A DNA stretch of 64,000 nucleotides from Xanthobacter agilis (GTDB lineage Bacteria; Pseudomonadota; Alphaproteobacteria; Rhizobiales; Xanthobacteraceae): the NCBI RefSeq assembly GCF_021730435.1, contig NZ_JABWGX010000014.1, forward strand, positions 1-64,000. The letters are read 5' to 3'. Below the pieces are notes generated by a model that worked only from the letters and a program-made list of their open reading frames with translations, was not told the origin of the DNA and searched no databases. Position 1 is the stretch's first letter, and each line of letters starts with the position of its first letter. Shown in pieces: positions 44,915 to 53,261 of this stretch. A program made the translations under genes and the position numbers.

Positions 44915-45984
44915 GGTTCGGTCGCGCCCTCCGACCCGTATTGCTGGTGGCGCTAACCCTTGCCAGTGCAGGGTTTTCTAACGCCGAGGAACGGGGCGGG
45001 GAGCTGCGGGCGGCCTATGTCGAACCGCCGGCCTCATGGCCTCGGCCGGACATCGATGCCGATGTGGCCTTCGTCGAGATGGGGGTGCCGCCCCCGCCGG
45101 CGCCTTCCGGACCCAAGGCGTTGCTGGGGGCGAAGCTATTCGCCGATCCGAGGCTGTCAGAGGACGGGCAGGTCGCCTGCGCATCCTGCCATGATTCGGA
45201 TCATGGATTCAGCGTGCCTGAGCGGGTGGGGCGCGGGATCGGGGGCGCGAAGGGGCGGAGAAATCCGCCGTCATTGCAATTGGCTGCGACACGGACCCTG
45301 TTCGATTGGGATGGCCGGGGCAGGGACCTATCCGCCCGCGTCCTTGCGCCTTTGAGCGAACCCACGGAGATGGGACGCAACCTCGAATTGGCCCTCGCCC
45401 GCATCGCCGGGACCGAGCTGGAGGGGGATTTCCGGGCCGTCTTTGGAGCGGAGGGGCTGACCGCGCGGACCCTGGCGGAAGCCATCGTTGCCTACCTGAA
45501 TACTATCGACACTCCCACCCGGCTCGACCGATTCATCGAGGGCGATCAAGCCGCCCTGAACGACACCGAACTGGTCGGCCTGCACCTCTTCCGCACCAAG
45601 GCGAGATGCATGAATTGTCATTTCGGGCCAACGCTTTCCGATGGCCTGTTCCACAATCTGCGGCTCTCCTTCTTCGGCGAGCCGGCGCAGGATCTGGGGC
45701 GGTTCGAGGCGACCGACAGTCAGGACGATGTCGGCAGGTTCAGGACCCCAATTCTACGGCATATCGGTGCCAGTCAGCCCTATATGCACAACGGACTGTT
45801 TCCGACCCTCGCCGGCGTGGTCAATTTCTACGATCGTGGAGGTGGTGAGGTATGGGCGCGGAATGCGGAGGAGGCGGCCCGTCCCCTCTACCGGGACGGA
45901 GCACGCCTCTCCCCGCATATCCGCCCCCTCGGCTTGAGCGAGGCGGAGAAGGCGGCGCTGGTCGCCTTCCTCAACGCCCTCTGA
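44911..45984 (+). CDS. Di-haem cytochrome c peroxidase/MauG-family protein
   Basis: The 357-residue protein has a signal sequence (RALRPVLLVALTLASAGFSNA) and two c-haem motifs, CASCH (90-94) and CMNCH (233-237), with the PSLQLAATRTLFDWDGRGRDL and FRTPILRHIGASQPYMHNGLFPTLAGVVNFYDRGG blocks of the CCP/MauG family. Such proteins reduce peroxide or modify a partner protein in the periplasm. The TTG at 44911 overlaps the TGA of the binding-protein gene and is the start that gives a normal signal peptide; an in-frame ATG at 44833 would lie in the upstream gene. Its partner substrate is unknown. Confidence 0.85.
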   Translation: MRFGRALRPVLLVALTLASAGFSNAEERGGELRAAYVEPPASWPRPDIDADVAFVEMGVPPPPAPSGPKALLGAKLFADPRLSEDGQVACASCHDSDHGFSVPERVGRGIGGAKGRRNPPSLQLAATRTLFDWDGRGRDLSARVLAPLSEPTEMGRNLELALARIAGTELEGDFRAVFGAEGLTARTLAEAIVAYLNTIDTPTRLDRFIEGDQAALNDTELVGLHLFRTKARCMNCHFGPTLSDGLFHNLRLSFFGEPAQDLGRFEATDSQDDVGRFRTPILRHIGASQPYMHNGLFPTLAGVVNFYDRGGGEVWARNAEEAARPLYRDGARLSPHIRPLGLSEAEKAALVAFLNAL

Positions 45985-45987
45985 TCG

Positions 45988-46803
45988 TCACCGCGCCCGT
46001 CCCTCGCCGAGGGAGACGCCGAGCAGTTCCAGCACCCGGTCGCGCAGGGCAACGAAAGCGGGGCTGGAGCGGTCGGCACGCGCCTCTTCGGGCACCTCCA
46101 GCACGGCGGCGATGCGGCCGGGACGGGGGTGGAGGACGACGATGCGATGGCCGAGGAAAACCGCCTCGTCCACATCGTGGGTGACGAGCACGGCGGTGGC
46201 GCCTTCGTAGGCGACGATGCGCTTCAGCTCGCCCTGCAGGCGCAGGCGGGTGAGGGCGTCGAGGGCGCCCAGGGGCTCGTCCAGCAGGAGGAAGCGGGGA
46301 CGGTTGGCTAGCGCACGGGCGATGGCGACGCGCTGGGCCATGCCGCCGGAGAGCTGGGCCGGATAGGCCTTGGCGAAGGCCTCCAGCCCCACCAGCTCCA
46401 GATGCTCCGCCACCGACCGGCGCCGCGCCGCCGCGTCGAGCCCCGAATGCAGCAGTGCCGCGCCCACATTGCCCTCCACCGTCAGCCACGGCAGCAGGCG
46501 GTGTTCCTGGAACACGATGGAGCGCTCCGGCCCCGGCCCCTCCACCGGTCGGCCATCGAGGTGGATCTCCCCAGCATAGTCGAGATCGAGGCCGAGGATG
46601 AGCCGCAGCAGAGTGGACTTCCCGCAGCCGGAGGCACCGACGATGCTCACGAAGCTCCCCGCCTCCACCGAGAGCGAGATATCGGCGAGCACCTCCACGG
46701 CCTTGCCGTCGACCACGAAGGCCTTGCTCACATGGCGGATGTCGAGGGCCGGAACGGCGGTTGCGGGGGCCTGCGGGGACGGAGAATGGAAAGGGGCATT
46801 CAT
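45988..46803 (-). CDS. Sulfonate/taurine-type ABC transporter ATPase
   Basis: The 271-residue ATPase has Walker A GASGCGKST (56-64), Q-loop IVFQEHRLLPWLT, signature LSGGMAQR (151-158), Walker B FLLLDEP (171-177) and H-loop LVTHDVDEA. The first 20 residues are a Pro/Ala-rich extension. It overlaps the permease gene by 4 nt and ends 4 nt from the convergent cytochrome gene. The order binding protein, permease, permease, ATPase resembles a four-component SsuABC importer with two different permeases. Confidence 0.92.
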   Translation of the reverse strand: MNAPFHSPSPQAPATAVPALDIRHVSKAFVVDGKAVEVLADISLSVEAGSFVSIVGASGCGKSTLLRLILGLDLDYAGEIHLDGRPVEGPGPERSIVFQEHRLLPWLTVEGNVGAALLHSGLDAAARRRSVAEHLELVGLEAFAKAYPAQLSGGMAQRVAIARALANRPRFLLLDEPLGALDALTRLRLQGELKRIVAYEGATAVLVTHDVDEAVFLGHRIVVLHPRPGRIAAVLEVPEEARADRSSPAFVALRDRVLELLGVSLGEGRAR

Positions 46804-47624
46804 CGGTTGTTCCAGCGGATCAGGAGGCCTTCGGCGCGCTCGGCCAGCGTGTTGAAGCCGAGGCCGATGAGGCCGAAGAGGAGGATGACGAGGAACAGCA
46901 GGTCGATCTCGAACAGCTGGCTGCCCTCATTGAGCCGCCCGCCGAGGCCGGGAGAGATGTTGAGGAACAGCTCCGAGCCCACGGTGGCGAGCCAGGCGTA
47001 GATGAGCGCGCCGTGCAGGCCGGTGAAGATCATGGGCAAGGCATGGGGCAGCGCGACGAGCCGCATGTAGTTCCAGCGGCTCAGCAGCAGCACGTGGGAA
47101 AGCTCGCGATAGGTGGCGGGCACGAGGCTGATGCCGCGCCACGTGCCGATCACCACCGGCTGGAAGGCGGCCACGGCGATGAAGGTGATCTTGCCCGTAT
47201 CGCCACCGCCGAACCACATGGCGAGCAGCGGCACCCAGGCGAACAGCGCTGTCTGCCGCTGCGCCAGCACCGTGGGGCCGACGATACGCCCGACGAGGGA
47301 GGAGGCGCCCAGCAGCGCCCCCAGCGCGAGACCCGCAGCCACGCCGATGACGAGGCCGGAGAGATTGCGCCGCAGCGTCTCATGAAGGTCGTCCAGCAGC
47401 GTGCCCGCCGTGACCTCGCGGATGAGGCGCTGCACCACAGCGAGCGGGGAGGGCAGGTATTTGGCCGGCACCCAGCCGAAGTGATGGGCGGCGAACCACA
47501 AAGCGAGCAGGGCCGCGAACGCCGTCCATGGGCGCCAGTCAATCCGGCGCGTGACGCTCCGCAGGGCGGTGCCGGCGCGGGCCTCGGCGGGCAGGGTGGT
47601 GGCGGCAGCGGCATCAATGGACAT
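46800..47624 (-). CDS. ABC transporter permease (second subunit)
   Basis: The 274-residue permease has six spans, with RRIDWRPWTAFAALLALWFAAHHFGWVPAKYLPSPLAVVQRLI near the start and the ATPase-contact loop YRELSHVLLLSRWNYMRLVALPHALPMIFTGLHGALIYAWLATVGSELFLNISPGLGGRLNEGSQLFEIDLLF. It belongs to the SsuC/TauC group. It overlaps the first permease gene by 11 nt. Two unequal permeases suggest a heterodimeric channel. Confidence 0.9.
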   Translation of the reverse strand: MSIDAAAATTLPAEARAGTALRSVTRRIDWRPWTAFAALLALWFAAHHFGWVPAKYLPSPLAVVQRLIREVTAGTLLDDLHETLRRNLSGLVIGVAAGLALGALLGASSLVGRIVGPTVLAQRQTALFAWVPLLAMWFGGGDTGKITFIAVAAFQPVVIGTWRGISLVPATYRELSHVLLLSRWNYMRLVALPHALPMIFTGLHGALIYAWLATVGSELFLNISPGLGGRLNEGSQLFEIDLLFLVILLFGLIGLGFNTLAERAEGLLIRWNNR

Positions 47625-48495
47625 CGCGCGTTCCCCGCTTCCACGGCTGGGCCCGGCGCTCCACCCAGCGCAAACCGAGGTCCATGGCGAGGCCGGCGAG
47701 GGCCACCACGATCATGGCGATGATGACGAGATCGAGCTGGAACAGCTGCCGGCCCCAGGTCATTAGATAGCCCAGCCCCTCGAACGAGGCGAACAGCTCG
47801 GCCAGCACCAGCGTCTGCCACGCATTGGCGAGCCCCTCGCGCAGGCCGGCGAAGATGGAGGGCACCGCGCCCGGCAGCACCACGAGGCGCAGCGTGTCGC
47901 GCGTGTTGAAGTGCAGCACGCGCCCGAGCTCCCGGAAGGCGGGCGAGACGTTCTCGATGCCGCGCGCCGTGCCGAGGATGATGGGGATCGCCGCCGACCA
48001 GCCGATGACCACGTATTTCAGCGGTTCGTCGATGCCCATGAACAACGTGAGGAGGGGCATCCACGCCAGCACGTTCACCCGCGCCACCGCCTGGACCGGC
48101 GGATAGAGGAAGGCGCGCACGGTCGGCGAAAGCCCCGCCGCCGCGCCGAAGACGAGGCCGAACAGGGCACCGAGCCCGAAGCCGACAAGCACACGGTGGG
48201 TGGAGACTTCCAGATGGGTGGTGAGCGAGCCGTCGGCGATGAGGCTGGAGAGGGTCTCATAGATGGTCGCCGGTGCCGGCAGGATCTGCTCCGGCACGAG
48301 GCCGAGGCGCGCCGCCCACCACCAGGCCACCAGCAGGGCGAAGGGAAAGGACAGGCCGAGCAGTACGGAGCCGAGGGGTGTCGGGCCGGCTGGCCCCCGC
48401 CTCCCGGCACGTCGTCGGGCTGCGGAAGCCGTCGCGGTGCCGGCGCGGGCGGATTGGTCGAAGGCCGGTTTGTCGAGCGTTTCTGCAAGGCTCAT
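47614..48495 (-). CDS. ABC transporter permease (first subunit)
   Basis: The 293-residue permease has an N-terminal basic tail (ARRRAGRRG) and about six spans, with SPAFRELGRVLHFNTRDTLRLVVLPGAVPSIFAGLREGLANAWQTLVLAELFASFEGLGYLMTWGRQLFQLDLVI as the EAA-type loop and following spans. It is the SsuC/TauC type and pairs with the next gene. The gap to the binding-protein gene (48496-48725) holds a palindromic repeat. Confidence 0.9.
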   Translation of the reverse strand: MSLAETLDKPAFDQSARAGTATASAARRRAGRRGPAGPTPLGSVLLGLSFPFALLVAWWWAARLGLVPEQILPAPATIYETLSSLIADGSLTTHLEVSTHRVLVGFGLGALFGLVFGAAAGLSPTVRAFLYPPVQAVARVNVLAWMPLLTLFMGIDEPLKYVVIGWSAAIPIILGTARGIENVSPAFRELGRVLHFNTRDTLRLVVLPGAVPSIFAGLREGLANAWQTLVLAELFASFEGLGYLMTWGRQLFQLDLVIIAMIVVALAGLAMDLGLRWVERRAQPWKRGTRDVH

Positions 48496-48565
48496 GCTGT
48501 GTCACCTTCCGTCTCTGCTGCGTGCCGAACGCCCGCCCGCGCTCATGTCGCCCCGCTCGCCGCTG

Positions 48566-48673
48566 GTCATCCCCGCCTCGTGCGGGGGATCCACGGTGCG
48601 GCCGGGCTCCGTATTCGGCCTGAAACACCCGAAGCGGAGCCCGGTGGATGCCCCGGACGAGCCGGGGCATGAC
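48566..48673. repeat. Alphaproteobacterial intergenic palindromic repeat
   Basis: The two ends form hairpins: GTCATCCCCGCC with GCGGGGGAT on the left and GCCCCGG-ACGAG-CCGGGGC on the right, ending in CATGAC. Translated in reverse it gives VMPRLVRGIHR, a sequence that recurs in many alphaproteobacterial intergenic repeats. It lies between the binding-protein and first permease genes of one operon, where such repeats often adjust mRNA stability. Confidence 0.6.
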
Positions 48674-48725
48674 GGCGCTGATGGGGAGGCAGGGGCGCTC
48701 CATGACGCTCCCCAGTTCGACGCCC

Positions 48726-49838
48726 CTAGTTTGACGCCTTCTGGTCGATGCTGCCGCGCGTCTCGATGTTTCCGCGCCCGTCGCGGGTGGACCAGAAGTC
48801 CTCGAGCTTCAGCGTCTTCAGCGCCGCGTTGAGATAGGTGCGGTCGAACCAGTGGTCGATGTCGGGATCGCCCTTGAGCAGGCCATAGTCTTTGGCGGCC
48901 TGGGCCTGTTCCTTGTAGCGCGCGACCACATAGTCATCGATCAGCGGATTGACGATGAGGGAGAGGCGCTGGCCCTCGAAATTGGTGACGAAGGTTTCCT
49001 TGGGCAGGCCCGAGAGCGCCCAGGCCTCGAACGCCTCGTCCCGGTTCTGGTCCTGCGAGATGAAATGGGCTGCCTTGATGAAGGCCGTCACCACGCGTTG
49101 GGTGAGGTCCGGGTGGGCGGCGGCGAAGGCCTCGGTGACGAAATAGGAGGAATTGCGCCCCAGCGTCGGGTCGTCGCCCTTGGTGGTGTAGACGATCTTC
49201 ACCACGCCCTTCGCCGCCAGCGGCAGATACTCCTGCCCGCCGAACACCGCATCCACATTGCCGGAAGTCAGCGCGGCGACGGCGGCGTTGGCGTCGAGAT
49301 TGATGAAGCGCACGTCCTTTTCCGAAAGGCCGTGCAAGGCGAGGATGCGGTCGGTGGCGTTCTGCAGGTTCGTGCCCTTGAACAGGGCGACCTTCTTGCC
49401 CTTCACGTCCTCCACCTTGGTGATGGTGCTGTCGGTGGGCACGGCGAGGAAGATGGGATTGTTGCGCCCCGTGGCGAAGATGAATTTGTGCTTCAGCCCC
49501 CGCGCCCGGCCGACAATGGCCGGCAGATCGCCCAACAGGAAGAAATCGAGCTGGCCGGAGGCCACGGATTCATTCAGCGCGGGGCCGGCGCCGCGGAAGA
49601 AGGTCCATTCGATCTTCACGTCCTTGTCGTCGGCGAATTCCTTCTCGATCAGCTGGCGGGCGCGGGCATAGGTGGTCGCGTCGCCATAGGAATAGGGCCG
49701 CTGTTCCGCGCCGACGCCGGGATGGCCGAAGCGGATCACCGTCTCGGCCGCTGCGGGGGCGGCGAGGAGCGCGAGGCAGAGGAGCGCCGACGCGGCGCGG
49801 GCGAAGGGGCGCAGAACCGGGCGCAGCAGGGCAGACAT
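48726..49838 (-). CDS. Sulfonate-type substrate-binding protein
   Basis: The 370-residue protein has a signal sequence (ASALLCLALLAAPAAAET, about 15-32) and the SsuA fold: VIRFGHPGVGAEQRPYSYGDATTYARARQLIEKEF, LNESVASGQLDFFLLGDLPAIVGRARG, ITKVEDVKGKKVALFKGTNLQNATDRILALHGL and ALTSGNVDAVFGGQEYLPLAAKG. The C-terminal SIDQKASN is polar. The ATG at 49838 is the start of the signal; the upstream in-frame residues are filler. It lies between the TauD gene (73 nt upstream) and the permeases, so TauD, binding protein, permeases and ATPase form one operon. Confidence 0.88.
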   Translation of the reverse strand: MSALLRPVLRPFARAASALLCLALLAAPAAAETVIRFGHPGVGAEQRPYSYGDATTYARARQLIEKEFADDKDVKIEWTFFRGAGPALNESVASGQLDFFLLGDLPAIVGRARGLKHKFIFATGRNNPIFLAVPTDSTITKVEDVKGKKVALFKGTNLQNATDRILALHGLSEKDVRFINLDANAAVAALTSGNVDAVFGGQEYLPLAAKGVVKIVYTTKGDDPTLGRNSSYFVTEAFAAAHPDLTQRVVTAFIKAAHFISQDQNRDEAFEAWALSGLPKETFVTNFEGQRLSLIVNPLIDDYVVARYKEQAQAAKDYGLLKGDPDIDHWFDRTYLNAALKTLKLEDFWSTRDGRGNIETRGSIDQKASN

Positions 49839-49911
49839 TGGTCTCGAACTCCTGAAAGGGGGCAGAAGACAGGCCGGCGGCCGGGCCTGCCGCCCGCCGG
49901 CCTGCACGGGA

Positions 49912-50880
49912 TCAGGCGGCGCGGTCGGCCGGCTTGTCGAAGCGGTTGCGGGTGACGCTGGTGCGGCCGTCCACGCTCACCGGGACCTCGCCATCCACGG
50001 TCACGCGGCGCACGACGCGGTGGGCGTCGCCATAGTCGTTCACCGCGTAGTGCTGGGTGGAGCGATTGTCCCAGACCGCGACGTCCCCCGCCCGCCAGCG
50101 CCAGCGCACGGTGTTCTCCGGCGCGGTGACGTGGCTCTGGAACAGGTCGTAGAGCTTCTGGCTGTCGCCCTTGTTGAGGCCGACGAAGCGCTGCACGAAA
50201 TTGCCGAGCACCAGCGAGCGCTCGCCCGTCTCGGGATGCACCCGCACCACCGGATGGTCGGTCTCGAAGACGGTCTTCGTGAAATTGCGGTCGAACTGGC
50301 GGCGGTCGTCGTCGGTCGCGTGGGGGCGCACGGCGGCATAGTCGTATGCGTTGGAATGGGTCGCCCACAGGCTGTCCGCCAACTGGCGCAGCGGTTCGGG
50401 CAGGCGATCGTAGACGGCGGCGGTGTTGGACCACACGGTGTCGCCGCCCGCCGCCGGAATCACCACGCCGCGCAGCACGGAAATCTTCGGATAGGCGTCC
50501 ACGAAGGTCACGTCGGTGTGCCACTGGTCGGCCCGGCCGGCGCCCTGGCCGCTGTCGCGCTCGCCGGTGCGGCGGGTGTCCAGTTCAAGCACCGAGGAGG
50601 TGCCGGCCAGCGCCCCGATGGTCGGATGCGGCACAAGCCCTCCGAAGCGCGCGCCGAAGGCCTCCTGCGCCGCGTCGTCGAGATGGTGCTGGTCGCGGAA
50701 GAACAGCGCCTTGTGCTTCAGCAGCAGGCGGTGGATCTCGTCGAACAGCAGCTGCGGCAGGTCGCCGGCGAGGCGCACATTGCGGATCTCGACGCCGATG
50801 CGCCCGGAGAGCGGGAGGATGTCGCTCTCGGGAATGGCGGGCTCCGGCGTGTTGGGAAGGGTGCTGATCGAAGCGCTCAT
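49912..50880 (-). CDS. TauD/TfdA-family 2-oxoglutarate dioxygenase
   Basis: The 322-residue protein has the iron site His121 and Asp123 in WHTDVTF, distal His277 in STQHYAVNDYGDAHR, and the 2-oxoglutarate arginine near Arg288-292. GIEIRNVRLAG-type and ALFFRDQHHLDDAAQEAFGARFG starts are typical of TauD/AtsK. The family hydroxylates taurine, alkanesulfonates or alkyl sulfates to release sulfite or sulfate. It is the first gene of the importer operon, next to a divergent promoter patch, and should cleave the compound that this importer takes up. Confidence 0.9.
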   Translation of the reverse strand: MSASISTLPNTPEPAIPESDILPLSGRIGVEIRNVRLAGDLPQLLFDEIHRLLLKHKALFFRDQHHLDDAAQEAFGARFGGLVPHPTIGALAGTSSVLELDTRRTGERDSGQGAGRADQWHTDVTFVDAYPKISVLRGVVIPAAGGDTVWSNTAAVYDRLPEPLRQLADSLWATHSNAYDYAAVRPHATDDDRRQFDRNFTKTVFETDHPVVRVHPETGERSLVLGNFVQRFVGLNKGDSQKLYDLFQSHVTAPENTVRWRWRAGDVAVWDNRSTQHYAVNDYGDAHRVVRRVTVDGEVPVSVDGRTSVTRNRFDKPADRAA

Positions 50881-50947
50881 AGGGCCTCCTGACAGGCTGC
50901 GGCGGACGAAGCGGCCGCGCGTCTCCCGGCGGCCGAGGGACATTAAT

Positions 50948-50994
50948 CTTGATATTTTCAAGTAAGTCTATAAACTAAATCAACATTATATCGA
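50948..50994. promoter_or_regulatory. Divergent AT-rich promoter patch with palindrome and facing hexamers
   Basis: The palindrome CTTGATATTTTCAAG (50948-50962) contains TTGATA, and TATCGA (50989-50994, within ATTATATCGA) faces it 34 bp away. The patch separates the TauD operon (minus) from the AprAB-like pair (plus), so both directions can share one regulator. The second site is identical in its extended form to the one at 57378-57387. Confidence 0.55.
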
Positions 50995-51072
50995 CGTTAT
51001 TTGGCGCCGCATGCGCTTCGGCTTCGCGCGACAGCGTGGCGGCAGGCGTTCGCGAGGGCTTCGGGAGGCATC

Positions 51073-52698
51073 ATGGGCTTTTCATCTTCCGCCCCGTCCG
51101 GGCTCCATCTCACCTGCGAGGTACTCGTGCTCGGGGGCGGCCCGGCCGGCACCTGGGCGGCGTTTCAGGCGGCGCGGACGGGCGCGCGGGTGGTGCTGGC
51201 GGACAAGGGCTTCTGCGGCACTTCCGGCGCCACCGCCCCGTCCGGCACCTCCATCTGGTATGTCGAGCCGGACCCCAAGCTGCGCGCCGCCGCCATCGTC
51301 AGCCGCGAGGCTCTGGGCGGCTTCCTCGCCGATCGCGCATGGTCGGCCCGAGTGCTGGAGACCACCCACGCGGCCCTCCATGAACTCGGCGCGCGCGGCT
51401 ATCCCTTTCCGGTGGACGGCGCGGGCAATCCCATCCGCGTCTCGCTGCAGGGGCCGGAATATATGCGCCTCATGCGCAAGCTCGCGAAGGGCGCGGGCGT
51501 GCGCATCCTCGATCATTCCCCGGCGCTGGAACTGCTGGTGGACGAGGCCGGCGCGGTGGCCGGCGCCCGCGGCATCCGCCGGCAGCAGGGGGATGGCTGG
51601 CAGGTGGATGCCGGGGCGGTGGTGATCGCCACCGGCGGCTGCGCCTTCCTCTCCCGCGCGCTCGGCTGCACCGCGCTCACCGGCGACGGGCACCTGATGG
51701 CGGCGGAAGCGGGCGCGGACTTTTCCGGCATGGAATTCTCCAACGCCTATGCCATCGCGGCGGACTTCGCCTCCGTCACCAAGACCCTGTTCTTCAAGTG
51801 GGCGACCTTCACCGACGAGGCCGGAGAGGTGATCCCCGGCGCTGCCTCCAACGGCGGACGCTCGGTCATCGCGCGCCATCTGCAGAAGGGTCGGGTGTTC
51901 GCGAGGCTCGACCGCGCCGACGCGGCCATGCAGGCCAACATGCGCGCGGCCCAGCCCAATTTCTTCCTGCCGTTCGACCGCATGGGCATCGACCCGTTCA
52001 CAGACCGCTTCCCCATCACGCTGCATCTCGAAGGCACGGTCCGCGGCACCGGGGGGCTGCGCATCGTGGACGAGACCTGCGCGACCCGCGTGCCCGGCCT
52101 CTATGCGGCGGGGGATGCGGCGACGCGCGAACTCATCTGCGGAGGCTTCACCGGCGGCGGCAGCCACAACGCTGCCTGGGCGGTCTCGTCCGGGCGCTGG
52201 GCCGGGCGCGCCGCCGCGGACTTCGGCCGCCGCGTCCCGAACGGGCGCGTGCGCCGGGGCGCCGGCACCGCGGGGCTGCGGGACGCCGGCGCCCGCCCCT
52301 TCGATCCCGCCGAGGCGGCGCGCACCGTGGTGGGCGAGGTCCACCCCTTCGCGCGCAACTATTTCCGCACGGAGGAGGGCCTGACCCGCTCCCTCGACCG
52401 TCTCGACAGCCAGTGGGCGCGCCTGTCCGCCTCCGCCCCGGCCGATGGCACCAACGTACTGCGCGCCCGCGAGGCGGCGGCCATGACGGCGGTGGCCCGC
52501 TGGATGTACCGCAGCGCGCTCGCCCGCACCGAGAGCCGGGGGATGCATCGCCGGATCGACCATGCGGCCGCCGACCCGGCGCAGCGCCACCTCCTCACCG
52601 CGGCAGGTCTCGCCGAGGTGTCCGTCGCCCAGCGGCCGGCCGCGGCCCTCGCGGCGGATGCCGTGGAGACGCGCGCCGGCGAAGGGATCGCGGCATGA
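51073..52698 (+). CDS. FAD-dependent flavoprotein, AprA/fumarate-reductase family
   Basis: The 541-residue protein has the FAD-binding turn VLGGGPAGTWAAFQAARTGARVVLADKG (about 18-45) followed by GTSGATAPSG, the PFTDRFPITLHLEGTVRGTGGLRIVDETCATRVPGLYAAGDAATRELICGGFTGGGSHNAAWAV block and a helical C-terminus. It belongs to the FRD/SDH flavoprotein superfamily that includes AprA. GGGAGG precedes the ATG. It overlaps a two-cluster ferredoxin gene by 4 nt, as AprA and AprB are paired. A redox reaction on a sulfur compound is inferred; APS reduction itself is not shown. Confidence 0.85.
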   Translation: MGFSSSAPSGLHLTCEVLVLGGGPAGTWAAFQAARTGARVVLADKGFCGTSGATAPSGTSIWYVEPDPKLRAAAIVSREALGGFLADRAWSARVLETTHAALHELGARGYPFPVDGAGNPIRVSLQGPEYMRLMRKLAKGAGVRILDHSPALELLVDEAGAVAGARGIRRQQGDGWQVDAGAVVIATGGCAFLSRALGCTALTGDGHLMAAEAGADFSGMEFSNAYAIAADFASVTKTLFFKWATFTDEAGEVIPGAASNGGRSVIARHLQKGRVFARLDRADAAMQANMRAAQPNFFLPFDRMGIDPFTDRFPITLHLEGTVRGTGGLRIVDETCATRVPGLYAAGDAATRELICGGFTGGGSHNAAWAVSSGRWAGRAAADFGRRVPNGRVRRGAGTAGLRDAGARPFDPAEAARTVVGEVHPFARNYFRTEEGLTRSLDRLDSQWARLSASAPADGTNVLRAREAAAMTAVARWMYRSALARTESRGMHRRIDHAAADPAQRHLLTAAGLAEVSVAQRPAAALAADAVETRAGEGIAA

Positions 52699-53018
52699 TC
52701 GAGCTCATCAGCGCCGCCCGCTGCACCGGCTGCAACATCTGCGTCGCCGCGTGCCCCACCAACGTGTTCGCGCCATCGCTGTCCGGCCCGCCGGTGATTG
52801 CCCGGCAGGCGGATTGCCAAACCTGCTTCATGTGCGAACTCTATTGCCCGGAGGATGCGCTCTACGTGGCGCCCACTGCTGGGGCGCCCCTCGGCCTCGC
52901 CAGCGAGGCGGACGCGCCGCTCCCCCTCGGCACCTATCGCGCCGCCATCGGTTGGACCCCGGCCACCGCCGCCAACCGCTCGGTGGACGCCATGCACGCG
53001 GTGCTCTCGGCGAAGTAG
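52695..53018 (+). CDS. Two-[4Fe-4S] ferredoxin, AprB-like
   Basis: The 107-residue protein has two clusters of four cysteines: CTGCNICVAACPTNVF and CQTCFMCELYCPEDAL, each in the Cys-x2-Cys-x2-Cys-x3-Cys-Pro pattern, then a 45-residue tail without cysteines. The ATG overlaps the stop of the flavoprotein gene in an ATGA. Electron transfer to or from the flavoprotein is the natural role. The pair is divergent from a TauD-like gene and is the only such pair in the window. Confidence 0.88.
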   Translation: MIELISAARCTGCNICVAACPTNVFAPSLSGPPVIARQADCQTCFMCELYCPEDALYVAPTAGAPLGLASEADAPLPLGTYRAAIGWTPATAANRSVDAMHAVLSAK

Positions 53019-53118
53019 CGGGTTAGGGCTTCGGCGCCGACCGCTCGATGGCGGAAGTTCGGTGCCCGGCGATGGGCGCGCATGTATCCCCGATGATCTT
53101 CTGGCCCGCCTGGATGCC

Positions 53119-53155
53119 AAAAACGCAACGGCTCCTGCCTTCGGGCAGAAGCCGT
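53119..53155 (-). terminator. Rho-independent terminator of the 57-53 kb operon
   Basis: A stem is formed by ACGGCT (53128-53133) with AGCCGT (53150-53155), extended inside by CTGCC with GGCAG around a TTCG loop (plus-strand view). On the minus strand it is followed, after four bases, by TTTTT (53123-53119). It lies 107 nt after the stop of the binding-protein gene and fits termination of the minus-strand operon. Confidence 0.65.
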
Positions 53156-53206
53156 GAGCGCCCAGGCGTGACCGGGTCAAGTCGCAAGGGTTCGCCGGAT
53201 CGTGTC

Positions 53207-53233
53207 GCGGCACCGGCTCAACGCCGGTGCCGC
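53207..53233. repeat. Perfect 11-bp hairpin behind the binding-protein gene
   Basis: GCGGCACCGGC (53207-53217) and GCCGGTGCCGC (53223-53233) flank the loop TCAAC. It is 29 nt after the stop at 53262 on the minus strand and has no T run, so it may stabilise the mRNA end, with the terminator further on. Confidence 0.55.
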
Positions 53234-53261
53234 ACGTCCTTCCGTCCGTGTGGTCCGCCGA

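Noticed and set aside
48273-48703. Short frames around the intergenic repeat at 48.6 kb
   Set aside because: They translate the known-type palindromic repeat (VMPRLVRGIHR) and the neighbouring permease in antisense.
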